This document shows positions 7,613-15,128 of a stretch of DNA of 31,783 nucleotides, one piece after another. The notes below the pieces were generated by a model that made no database searches, was not told the origin of the DNA, and saw nothing but the letters and a program-made list of their open reading frames with translations. Every line of letters begins with the position of its first letter. The stretch's first letter is position 1. Source of the stretch: DAOTYH01 sp034435015 (GTDB lineage Bacteria > Chloroflexota > Anaerolineae > Aggregatilineales > UBA3940). The stretch covers positions 1 through 31,783 of the forward strand of contig DAOTYH010000036.1 of the NCBI GenBank assembly GCA_034435015.1, written 5' to 3'. The translations under genes and the position numbers were made by a program.

Positions 7613-9520
7613 GTGAGCGGAGAGCGTATTCTCGTCGTAGATGACAGCGCCCAGATACGCGATCTTCTGGCCGACACCGTGCTTGGGCCAGAGGGATACG
7701 TTGTTGATCTAGCACGCGACGGCGTCGAAGGGATGGCCGCGGCACTGACCCACTCACCTGACCTGATCATCACAGACCTCGCCATGCCTGAGATGAACGG
7801 GCTGGAGATGGTGGAGGAACTACGCAGGGCAGGCCATCAGTTCCCCGTGATCCTTATGACCGCGGAAGGCTCAGAAGATATTGCAGTACGTGCCTTGCGG
7901 GCGGGCGTGATGGATTACTTCGTCAAGCCCTTTGATCCAGAGGCCCTGCTGGAGGCTGTCAGGCGCGTATTGCGTGCCACACGTATCGGCGCCCTGCGGG
8001 CAGGAGTGCCCGATCAGCGCCGCTTACAGGCGCTTAATACGTTGATGGCGATTGGTAAATCGGTTACCGGTCTGCTTGATCTAGAGATGATTCTGGGCCG
8101 AGTGGTCGAAGCGGCAGTTTATCTCTCCGGAGCAGACGAGGGGACTTTGATGCTGGTTGATCCCAGCACAGGCGAGTTGTATGTCAGGGCGGCCAAGAAC
8201 CTGGAAAGCGGCCTGCGCAACATGCGTCTGCCCGCCCAAGACAGCATAGCCGGACGGGTGATCAGTACGGGAGAGCCTATGCTGATCGGCGGGGCAGGGA
8301 TGCAGAAGATCAAGACGCACTATCTGGTCCACAGTTTGCTGTATGTCCCCCTCAAAGTACAGAATCGCGTCATCGGGGTGCTGGGTGTTCACAACCGTAT
8401 TGCTGACCGCCCCCTCTTGCCGCAGGACATTGGCATTGTCACTGCACTGGCTGATTATGCGGCTATCGCCATAGTGAATGCCCAACTCTACGAACAGAGT
8501 GAGACAGAGCGCACCAAGCTGGAACGAATCCTGCAACAGACACAGGATGCTGTTCTGGTGGTAGATTACGAAGGCCGGATCGTGCTGTGCAATCCGGCGG
8601 CACGTTCTGTGATCCAAGCAGGCGGCACTCAAGAGATCACAGGGCGCTGGCTGTCTGAGATGACTCAGAATCATGCCCTGCTAGAGCTGATGCGATGCGA
8701 ACCCGGCAGTACCACAACAGCCGGGGAGATACAGCTAGAAGACAACCGCGTTTTGAGCGTTCACGTCAGCGAGATCAAGGGGCTGGGGCATGTGGCAGTG
8801 ATGCATGACATCACCCACTTAAAAGAGCTGGATCGCATCAAGAGCGAGCTGGTGGATATGGTCTCCCATCAGGTCCGGTCGCCCTTGACAGCCATTTTGG
8901 CTTACATTGAACTGATCGCACGCACTGGTGAGATGAATGATCAGCAGAAGCAGTTTGCCGAGCAGGTCAAGCACAATGTCCGGCTGATCACTGAGACCAT
9001 AACCGATCTGCTGGAGCTGGGACGCATAGAGGCAGGCATGGATCGCCAGCGCGAGGTACTGGACCTGTCGGAGGTGGCCAAGTACGCTGTAGACGCTCTC
9101 ATGAACCGGGCTGAGATGAAGAACCAACATCTGATTTTGCGGGCTTCGGAGGATATACCGCCAGTGCTGGGCAATCTGGCACGCCTGCGGCAAATGCTGG
9201 TCAACCTGGTTGATAATGCCATCAAATACACCCCCGAAGGCGGTGCTATTCAGGTAGAGGTATTTGAGGAAGCGGGTCAGGCTGTTGTCCGCGTCACAGA
9301 TACGGGCATTGGAATCCCGCTCGCTGACCAGCCTCACATCTTCGACAAGTTCTATCGGGGGAGCGCTGTGGCGGAGGAATACGAAGGTACGGGCCTTGGG
9401 CTGAGCATTGTCAAATCCATCGTGGATGCTCATAACGGCCGTATCTGGGTGGACAGCCAACCCGGCAGGGGAACCTCTTTCACAGTCGTGTTACCTGCGT
9501 ATATAGGCACTCGCACTTAA
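7613..9520 (+). CDS. Hybrid REC-GAF-PAS sensor histidine kinase
   Basis: A 635-residue soluble kinase. The N-terminal receiver (4-122) is intact: Asp10/Asp11, acceptor Asp55, Thr83 and Lys105. A GAF domain (about 150-292) and a PAS-like domain (about 300-400) follow. HisKA has phospho-acceptor His419 (VSHQVRSPLT), and the ATPase domain has the N box NLVDNAIKY (531-539), DTGIG (563-567) and GTGLGLS (592-598). No membrane helix is present, so it senses an internal signal or is driven through its own receiver. The start is a GTG with AGCAGG seven bases ahead. No separate output regulator lies nearby. The preceding gene encodes a catalytically degraded paralogue of the first half, and the two probably work together; that link is inferred from context. 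Confidence 0.93.
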   Translation: MSGERILVVDDSAQIRDLLADTVLGPEGYVVDLARDGVEGMAAALTHSPDLIITDLAMPEMNGLEMVEELRRAGHQFPVILMTAEGSEDIAVRALRAGVMDYFVKPFDPEALLEAVRRVLRATRIGALRAGVPDQRRLQALNTLMAIGKSVTGLLDLEMILGRVVEAAVYLSGADEGTLMLVDPSTGELYVRAAKNLESGLRNMRLPAQDSIAGRVISTGEPMLIGGAGMQKIKTHYLVHSLLYVPLKVQNRVIGVLGVHNRIADRPLLPQDIGIVTALADYAAIAIVNAQLYEQSETERTKLERILQQTQDAVLVVDYEGRIVLCNPAARSVIQAGGTQEITGRWLSEMTQNHALLELMRCEPGSTTTAGEIQLEDNRVLSVHVSEIKGLGHVAVMHDITHLKELDRIKSELVDMVSHQVRSPLTAILAYIELIARTGEMNDQQKQFAEQVKHNVRLITETITDLLELGRIEAGMDRQREVLDLSEVAKYAVDALMNRAEMKNQHLILRASEDIPPVLGNLARLRQMLVNLVDNAIKYTPEGGAIQVEVFEEAGQAVVRVTDTGIGIPLADQPHIFDKFYRGSAVAEEYEGTGLGLSIVKSIVDAHNGRIWVDSQPGRGTSFTVVLPAYIGTRT

Positions 9521-9534
9521 CGTGATAACTTGAG

Positions 9535-9556
9535 GCCAGCCGCAGAGCCGGCTGGC
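9535..9556 (+). other. GC-rich hairpin after the kinase gene
   Basis: GCCAGCCG (9535-9542) and CGGCTGGC (9549-9556) form a perfect 8-bp inverted repeat with a 6-base loop, 14 bases after the kinase stop. No T-tract follows, so it is not a normal intrinsic terminator. It may stabilise the 3' end or reduce read-through into the next gene. Confidence 0.4.
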
Positions 9557-9667
9557 TGTGAGGATAGGGTGATGATCAAAGGATTAAGCCTTAGAGGATT
9601 GGGAGTCGGGGTCAGGGAACAGAGCAGGAAAGAGCAATCAGCGAGAGCCGCCGCGGGCGAGTCAGGC

Positions 9668-9988
9668 ATGGGTGAGGATGAGTCTGCCCCGTGGGTGCGT
9701 GTGATCACAGTGGACAACCCGGCTCAGGCTGTGATCACAGTAGCTCGTCTACAGGATGAAGGTATTCCTGCACGCACCCAAAGAGAGGCTGTCAGTCAAG
9801 CTATCCCGGTCGCTGTGGGGCCGCTGGCTGAGATTCACATTCTCGTACCAGAACCCATGCTAGAGAAAGCATGCCTGTTTCTCGAAAGGCTGGCTTCCTC
9901 CAAACGAAGGCACAGACCAAAGAGGACGGCTGGCATCCTCCGCGCCCGGCGAATTGGGTTCGGGCATGGCGGCTCAGGCGAGGCGTGA
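9668..9988 (+). CDS. DUF2007-like small protein (putative signal-transducing family)
   Basis: With the ATG at 9668 the protein is 106 residues. Its central part (VRVITVDNPAQAVITVARL, then DEGIPA, then EIHILVPEPMLEKACLFLE) has the pattern of the DUF2007 family: an N-terminal strand, an 'A-x-L-x-x-x-GIP' helix, and a closing LxVPEEx-A helix. The family name 'putative signal transducing protein' is a database label without known mechanism. The tail after about residue 78 is very basic (SSKRRHRPKR) and could bind nucleic acid. The start is uncertain: ATG 9572 with a stronger AGGATAGG upstream would add 32 low-complexity residues, and the frame stays open to 9530. It ends 10 bases before the peptidase start, so the two are likely co-transcribed. 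Confidence 0.62.
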   Translation: MGEDESAPWVRVITVDNPAQAVITVARLQDEGIPARTQREAVSQAIPVAVGPLAEIHILVPEPMLEKACLFLERLASSKRRHRPKRTAGILRARRIGFGHGGSGEA

Positions 9989-9998
9989 GACAAGACTC

Positions 9999-10979
9999 AT
10001 GGCAAAGAAACTGAACCATTCCATCACGGATGTAACGGGGATTCTGGTAGGACACGCACAGGACCTGCAAGCGATCACTGGATGTACGGTGGTCCTCTGC
10101 AAGGAGGGGGCAGTTGGGGGGGTATCCCAGTATGGGGGAGCGCCCGGCACCCGTGAGACTGATCTGCTCCACCCCTTGCATATGGTCGAGAAGGTTCACG
10201 CCGTGTTATTGGCAGGCGGCAGTGCCTACGGCCTTGATGCCGCCAGCGGTGTGATGGCCTATCTAGAAGAACAACGGGCCGGCTTTGACGCAGGTGTAGC
10301 GCGAGTGCCGATTGTGCCGGCGGCGATCCTGTTCGATCTGGCTATCGGCTCTGCCTCCGTGCGGCCGGATGCCAAGATGGGACGAGCCGCCTGCGAGGCC
10401 GCAACCGACGGCCCGATTGAGCAGGGCAGTGTCGGAGCGGGGACCGGCGCCTGCGTGGGAAGCATATTTGGCCCCTCCTTCCAGATGAAAGGCGGGATCG
10501 GAACGGCCAGCATTGATCTCGGCGGCGGGCTGATCGTAGGGGCGCTGATTGCCGTGAATTGCTTCGGTGATGTGGTTGACCCAGACACAGGCCGGATCAT
10601 TGCAGGGGCACGCAAGCCGCCTAAAGGGGAGACATTCGCTGACACGCTGGAGACACTGCGTTCATTCGTGGGCAAAACGGTGATGCGCTTTGCCGCCCGC
10701 AACACTGTGATCGGTGTCGTGGCAACCAATGCCAAGCTCAACAAAGAGCAGACAAACAAGGTGGCCCAGATGGCCCAAGACGGGATCGCGCGGGCCGTAC
10801 GGCCTGCTCATACCATGTTTGACGGGGATACCCTCTTTGCACTGGCAACCGGGAAAAAGTCGGCTGATGTGAACTTGATAGGCGCTTACGCGGCAGAGGC
10901 TGTTGCGCAGGCCATTATCAATGGGGTTCGGATGGCATCTTCGCTTGGCGGGCGGCCTGCCGTACAGGATTTCGTTTAG
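9999..10979 (+). CDS. P1 family (S58, NylC/DmpA-type) self-cleaving Ntn hydrolase
   Basis: A 326-residue member of the family that includes DmpA aminopeptidase and the nylon-oligomer hydrolase NylC. These are made as one chain that cuts itself, exposing an N-terminal nucleophile. Family signs include the N-terminal ITDVTGILVGHA, GCTVVL, LAGGSAYGLDAASGVMAYLEE (72-92), the G-rich VGAGTGACVG, and AARNTVIGVVATNA (232-245). In the last, Asn235-Thr236 aligns with the NylC cut site, so Thr236 is the predicted nucleophile. Substrates are amides or peptides, often with D- or beta-residues, but the real one here is unknown. No signal peptide is visible. The frame opens earlier (9954), but the ATG at 9999 gives the standard N-terminus. 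Confidence 0.87.
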   Translation: MAKKLNHSITDVTGILVGHAQDLQAITGCTVVLCKEGAVGGVSQYGGAPGTRETDLLHPLHMVEKVHAVLLAGGSAYGLDAASGVMAYLEEQRAGFDAGVARVPIVPAAILFDLAIGSASVRPDAKMGRAACEAATDGPIEQGSVGAGTGACVGSIFGPSFQMKGGIGTASIDLGGGLIVGALIAVNCFGDVVDPDTGRIIAGARKPPKGETFADTLETLRSFVGKTVMRFAARNTVIGVVATNAKLNKEQTNKVAQMAQDGIARAVRPAHTMFDGDTLFALATGKKSADVNLIGAYAAEAVAQAIINGVRMASSLGGRPAVQDFV

Positions 10980-11017
10980 TCCAGCCGCTTGCTCTACCCG
11001 TCTGTGTGGACTATCAT

Positions 11018-11126
11018 CTGCCAATGATCATCCTACAATGCAGGGCACTGCATGTTTTTGGAACTGGTGGATGAGACTGGTGGATGAGACTGCCAATGAT
11101 CATCCTACAATGCAGGGCACTGCATG
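11018..11126 (+). repeat. Two perfect 37-bp direct repeats with internal dyads before the ATPase gene
   Basis: The same 37 bases occur at 11018-11054 and 11090-11126, 72 bases apart. Each copy holds two dyads, ATGATCAT (11024-11031, 11096-11103) and ATGCAG-ggca-CTGCAT (11038-11053, 11110-11125), plus a -10-like TACAAT (11034-11039, 11106-11111). The 35 bases between copies contain a perfect 13-bp tandem duplication (11063-11075, 11076-11088). The last three bases of copy 2 are the ATG of the ATPase gene; the matching ATG of copy 1 opens an 11-codon reading frame ending at 11087. The form suggests a duplicated operator/promoter region. Confidence 0.93.
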
Positions 11127-13157
11127 GGCGAGTCGGTTAAACATCCTCCCAATCGGGATGCGCCGCTGGTTGGACGCGAGGTGGAAGTAGAAACCATCCG
11201 CGCATGCCTGCACAGCCTGCCTCAAAAGCAGGGCAAGGTGTTGGCGCTTCGGGGCGAGGCAGGAATAGGTAAAACGCGGTTAGCCCGCACCGCGATAGAG
11301 GAGGCCCGCCTTGCGGGGGCGGTCACAGCCTTTGCCCCCTGTCGGGGGAGTGTCAACCACCCTTATCAGCCTCTGACTGAGCTGGCCTACGGCCTGCTGG
11401 GTATTGACCCCGCACTTTCCTCTGAGGCCCAAAGAGCGCGTGTCGAAAAAGTGCTTGCCTCCCTCCGCCTGAGCACGTTACTGCCAATCTTCATCAGATT
11501 GCTGGGTCTGCCCTCTGTAGCGGTTGAGGATGCTCCGACCGCCGGCGCCTCCCAGCCAAGACCAGATGGGGCCAGCCAGACGATCACACGCTGGCCGGGG
11601 CTATTTCAGGAACAGACAGTGGCTGGTCTGGCAGAGCAGGTAAACCTCGGAGAGGCACTAGGGGAAGTAGTGCGTGCCTTCGGCGCACAGGGTCACATGG
11701 TTGTGCTGGCTTTCGACGACATTGATCAAGCCGGTGACTTGACACGTGCCGTCTTCCTGCACCTGCAGGGAGGCATCCAATCAAGGCCTGTGTTGTTGAT
11801 CGTGACGACCTCACCGGACATCTTCCCCGAACTTGGGTTGTCCCCGGACACTATGTTCCTTGATCTCTCCCCTCTGCCGCGTGACGATATTCTGGCGCTA
11901 GGCGAGGCATTTTTGGGAGCGGAGAGTTTATCCCCCTCTCTGGCCAATCTGCTGTGGGAACGTTCGCAAGGGCGCCCCTTGTTTGCCCAGATACTGGTCA
12001 ACGGACTCCATCAGATCGGGCAGGTCACCATAGACGAGGCAGTCGGGGAAGCCTGTCTTTGTGATAGCAGATTGACGGCTGAATTACCCGACATCATTGC
12101 GGCCCACCTCAACAGCCTCCCGCAGAGTCAGCAGGACACCTTGCGTTGCGGGGCCATTCTGGGGGACGGCTTCCGTATGGGAGCACTTGGTACATTGCGG
12201 GGACAGTTACGGAGCGACGAACTGTATGATGAGCTGGCTGAGCTGGTCAGATCAGGCTGGCTGGAACATAGCGGCAGGGGGCGCAATACCCTCTATCGGT
12301 TTGCACACCCGCTGGTACGTGACGTCTTGTATGAGAGCATCCCTACAGAGGAACGGATCAGACTTCACACCCGCGCAGGGGACTATTACGCTGTGCCGGC
12401 AACAGGCCGGAGATTACGCACCGAAAACGCGCTCTATCACTACTTCAAGGCCAACAATCCGGCTAAGGCTCTTACCGTCCTCGATTTGGCACTGATGGAA
12501 GCCCGCAAAACCGCCGACCTGCCCCGAATGACGGCACTGTATCGGCAGGGTATTGATATTGCCGCAACGGATGCATCATTAGCAGAGAAACAAAAAGAGA
12601 TGTGCGAGGCATTAGGCGACCTGCATGCCTCTATGGGCGACTATACGCAGGCCGCCAAGTGCTATGCAGAGATCGGGCCTGTTCCCGGCGCACTGAGCCT
12701 GATGGGGAAATGGGGATTGGTACTGCTGGCAAGCGAGCCGGAGAAGGCCGTATCTATTCTAGGGCAGGCCGCGCCCCTGATCTCTTACGAGTATCCGGAG
12801 GACCTGCGCTGGAGATTGGAAGCAGGGCTGGTCTGGGGGCTGACGCTTGTCGAGCGCCACTATGAGGCTGTCCGTCATTGCCGCGACGTGCTGGGCACGC
12901 TGAGCGAGATGGTTGGTTTTGGAGCGGCCCGTACCCTGATGCGTGCTATGCTGGGGATGGCATTGTTTTATCAAGGCGATTCGCTCGAAGCTGCCCCTCA
13001 CCTTGAGTCGGCACGGGCGGGGTGGAGCGCAAGGGGTGAGCTGGAGGGAGTTGCCTTCATCAATCAGGTCGTAGCCGGAGTGTCAAAGGCAGAGATCACG
13101 CTGGCATGGCTACGCTGGATACTCCCTCCTCTGCTGAGCAAAACGCTCACTCTATAA
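11124..13157 (+). CDS. STAND-like AAA ATPase with C-terminal helical (TPR-like) repeats
   Basis: A 677-residue protein. Right after a short start, APLVGREVEVETI leads into an AAA_16-type ATPase with Walker A GEAGIGKT (44-51) and Walker B MVVLAFDDID (192-201). A winged-helix-like part (about 330-400) holds LRFAHPL-like sequence (YRFAHPLVRDVLYESI), as in regulatory ATPases of the MalT/cyclase-associated type. The remainder (about 410-660) is helical, TPR-like (LHASMGDYTQAAKCYAEIG). Relatives usually carry an output domain such as LuxR DNA-binding or nucleotide cyclase; none is seen here. The C-terminus ends abruptly with an unusual LAWLRWILPPLLSKTLTL, so it may be truncated. The start has no clear Shine-Dalgarno and lies on a repeat, so expression control may be unusual. 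Confidence 0.78.
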   Translation: MGESVKHPPNRDAPLVGREVEVETIRACLHSLPQKQGKVLALRGEAGIGKTRLARTAIEEARLAGAVTAFAPCRGSVNHPYQPLTELAYGLLGIDPALSSEAQRARVEKVLASLRLSTLLPIFIRLLGLPSVAVEDAPTAGASQPRPDGASQTITRWPGLFQEQTVAGLAEQVNLGEALGEVVRAFGAQGHMVVLAFDDIDQAGDLTRAVFLHLQGGIQSRPVLLIVTTSPDIFPELGLSPDTMFLDLSPLPRDDILALGEAFLGAESLSPSLANLLWERSQGRPLFAQILVNGLHQIGQVTIDEAVGEACLCDSRLTAELPDIIAAHLNSLPQSQQDTLRCGAILGDGFRMGALGTLRGQLRSDELYDELAELVRSGWLEHSGRGRNTLYRFAHPLVRDVLYESIPTEERIRLHTRAGDYYAVPATGRRLRTENALYHYFKANNPAKALTVLDLALMEARKTADLPRMTALYRQGIDIAATDASLAEKQKEMCEALGDLHASMGDYTQAAKCYAEIGPVPGALSLMGKWGLVLLASEPEKAVSILGQAAPLISYEYPEDLRWRLEAGLVWGLTLVERHYEAVRHCRDVLGTLSEMVGFGAARTLMRAMLGMALFYQGDSLEAAPHLESARAGWSARGELEGVAFINQVVAGVSKAEITLAWLRWILPPLLSKTLTL

Positions 13158-13175
13158 CTGACAATCCCTCTACTT

Positions 13176-15128
13176 TCACTCAACCACAATCTCAGCCAGC
13201 AGCAAGCGGTCACCGACCGGTTGGCCATTCAAGGTGATCGGAAGGCGGTTGCCCTCGCTGTCGTACAGCCCGATCATCAAACGGTAGATACCTGGGGGCG
13301 AATCGAGCGGCAAAACCAAGCCGTGATTGTCAGCCACCCTCTGCCCGACCACCCACCCATCTGTGGGGGCGAGATTGCCGCCTGGCTCGCCGTCATGCTG
13401 AGCGGCGATCACATCGCTGTCTGGCCTGTACAGATGAACAAAGACGCGGTAACGTACAGCTGGCGGCTGTTCAGCCGTCCAGAACAACGTCACACCTAGC
13501 GCCTCGCCTGCCGTGAGGGTGGTTGTGCTAAGGGTAAAACCTTCCAGCACAATTGAGCCGCCAAAACGCGCTCCGCTTGGCGTCTGTATCTCAGAGGCGG
13601 CTTGAGCCGGAATGACATAGCGCACAAGCCGCACATGTCCATACCATTCGTCGCTGACGACAAAGGCACGCTCTGCCAGCGTCCCGGCCACGACTCCTTC
13701 CGGGTCTTGCTCCTGTTCCCCATAATAGACAACATAGAGGCGCTCATTCTCACGAATCAAGCGGGCTAATGTCTCGTCAGTGTGTTCGTTTGGCAAGGGG
13801 ACAATATTGATGCCAGGGAAGTAGTAGGAAAAAAGCCCGTACTGCCCTGGCGCGTCAAGGATGACCACTGCATCCGGCCCGGCCTCAGACAGGATACGCT
13901 GTGCGATCCCACGGTAATCGTCACGGGCATAGTCCGGATTGGCATACAGGTTACGTAACCCCGTTATCACAGGCACAAGACTGCTGACAGATAGGATAAC
14001 TATGATCACGCGCGTCAGGGCCGCACCAAGCGGATTAGAGCCAGCTATAGGCCTCCCCAGCCGAAATCCCAGCACGACTCCCCGTGCGGCCAGAATCCAC
14101 AGCGGCAGACTGCACGGCAGGAAGAAGCGGAGGAACGGCTCGCGGATCACCCCCATCATCAGGGGGATGGCGACTGGCACCAGTAACCACATCAGGGCCA
14201 AGCCTGCACGTTCAGAGAAACGCAGAGGATGTCCGTCGTCTTCCACTGGCGGAAACAGGCCAACCCCCACCAGCAAGGCCAACGGGATCAATCCAATCTG
14301 CGCGGCCTCCAGCGGAGTGGTAGTACCGTAAGCGAGCGTGCTGACCAACTGCATCAGCGCCACATTCTGGGGTGCAACGCGCGGGTAGGTCGTCAACTGC
14401 CGGTACGCAGGCGGCAACCACGGCGCATACAACAACAGGGTAGCGATCTGTAAACCCGCCCAAAGCGTCAGCACGCTCAGTTTATGGCGCCGCCGGCTCA
14501 ACCAGAGCAGGAAGGCCAGCGTCTCGCCTACGATAACAAACGGAAATGTATAGTGCGTATACAGCCCAGCCGCATTGACCAACACATACGCCGCTCCAAG
14601 CCAAAAAGCACGACGTAATGGGCTGTCTTGTTGGCCTGCTCTATTCAGGGTAGAGAGTATGAGCACCGTGAGCAGGGTCGAGGACGCGCTGAGCGCCTCT
14701 AGCAGTGCATACATGCGGACTTCCTGCCCGTACCAGATGTGGAACGGGTTGACAGCCACAAACAGCGCCGACCAGACCCCTGTGGAACGGTCAAACAGAT
14801 GTGCCCCAACAGCATAGACCAATGCGACTGCCAGCACACTGAAAAGGGCAGAGAACATGCGCAGTGCCAGCTCACTGCTACCCGTCAGGTCCTGCCAGCC
14901 GGCAAGCAGAAGATAATAGCCCGGCGGGTGAATATCAGCGGCGGCATCACGGAGAATCTGCCCCGCTGTTGCGCGGGCCTCGCCAAGTGATACGCCTTCA
15001 TCGTACCATAGCGACTGGGCATCTATGCGGTAGAAACGCAGTCCAGCGGCTAAGATCAGGGCCAAAGCCAGTACAGGCAGTAACCATGCAGGGGGTCGGC
15101 GAAGGGGGGTCTTCTGGCTAGAGGGCAT
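13176..15128 (-). CDS. GT-C glycosyltransferase, family 39/ArnT-like, multi-pass membrane protein
   Basis: A 650-residue protein with about ten or more hydrophobic helices in its first 410 residues. The first outer loop carries the acidic motif LWYDE (Asp43-Glu44) after helix 1, followed by DIHPPGYYLLL (65-75) and QEVRMYALLEAL, all usual in polyprenyl-phosphate-sugar dependent GT-C enzymes (PMT_2 type). Such enzymes move a sugar from a lipid carrier to a protein or glycan on the outer face. A soluble C-terminal part (about 430-650) is probably outside and contains beta-rich sequence (GIYRLMIGLYDSEGNRLPI). The start codon lies 11 bases inside the preceding glycosidase gene, with GGAGG nine bases upstream, showing a coupled two-gene unit. 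Acceptor and donor are unknown. Confidence 0.83.
   Translation of the reverse strand: MPSSQKTPLRRPPAWLLPVLALALILAAGLRFYRIDAQSLWYDEGVSLGEARATAGQILRDAAADIHPPGYYLLLAGWQDLTGSSELALRMFSALFSVLAVALVYAVGAHLFDRSTGVWSALFVAVNPFHIWYGQEVRMYALLEALSASSTLLTVLILSTLNRAGQQDSPLRRAFWLGAAYVLVNAAGLYTHYTFPFVIVGETLAFLLWLSRRRHKLSVLTLWAGLQIATLLLYAPWLPPAYRQLTTYPRVAPQNVALMQLVSTLAYGTTTPLEAAQIGLIPLALLVGVGLFPPVEDDGHPLRFSERAGLALMWLLVPVAIPLMMGVIREPFLRFFLPCSLPLWILAARGVVLGFRLGRPIAGSNPLGAALTRVIIVILSVSSLVPVITGLRNLYANPDYARDDYRGIAQRILSEAGPDAVVILDAPGQYGLFSYYFPGINIVPLPNEHTDETLARLIRENERLYVVYYGEQEQDPEGVVAGTLAERAFVVSDEWYGHVRLVRYVIPAQAASEIQTPSGARFGGSIVLEGFTLSTTTLTAGEALGVTLFWTAEQPPAVRYRVFVHLYRPDSDVIAAQHDGEPGGNLAPTDGWVVGQRVADNHGLVLPLDSPPGIYRLMIGLYDSEGNRLPITLNGQPVGDRLLLAEIVVE

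Noticed and set aside
8819..9460. Minus-strand frame of 213 codons opposite the kinase domain
   Set aside because: Antisense to the HisKA/HATPase region with intact motifs; no independent support.
11018..11126. Two 37-bp repeats with a 35-bp spacer, the size of a minimal CRISPR array
   Set aside because: Only two copies are present, the spacer contains a 13-bp tandem duplication derived from local sequence, copy 2 runs into a start codon, and there are no cas genes. A spacer match to phage or plasmid DNA plus further copies would be needed.
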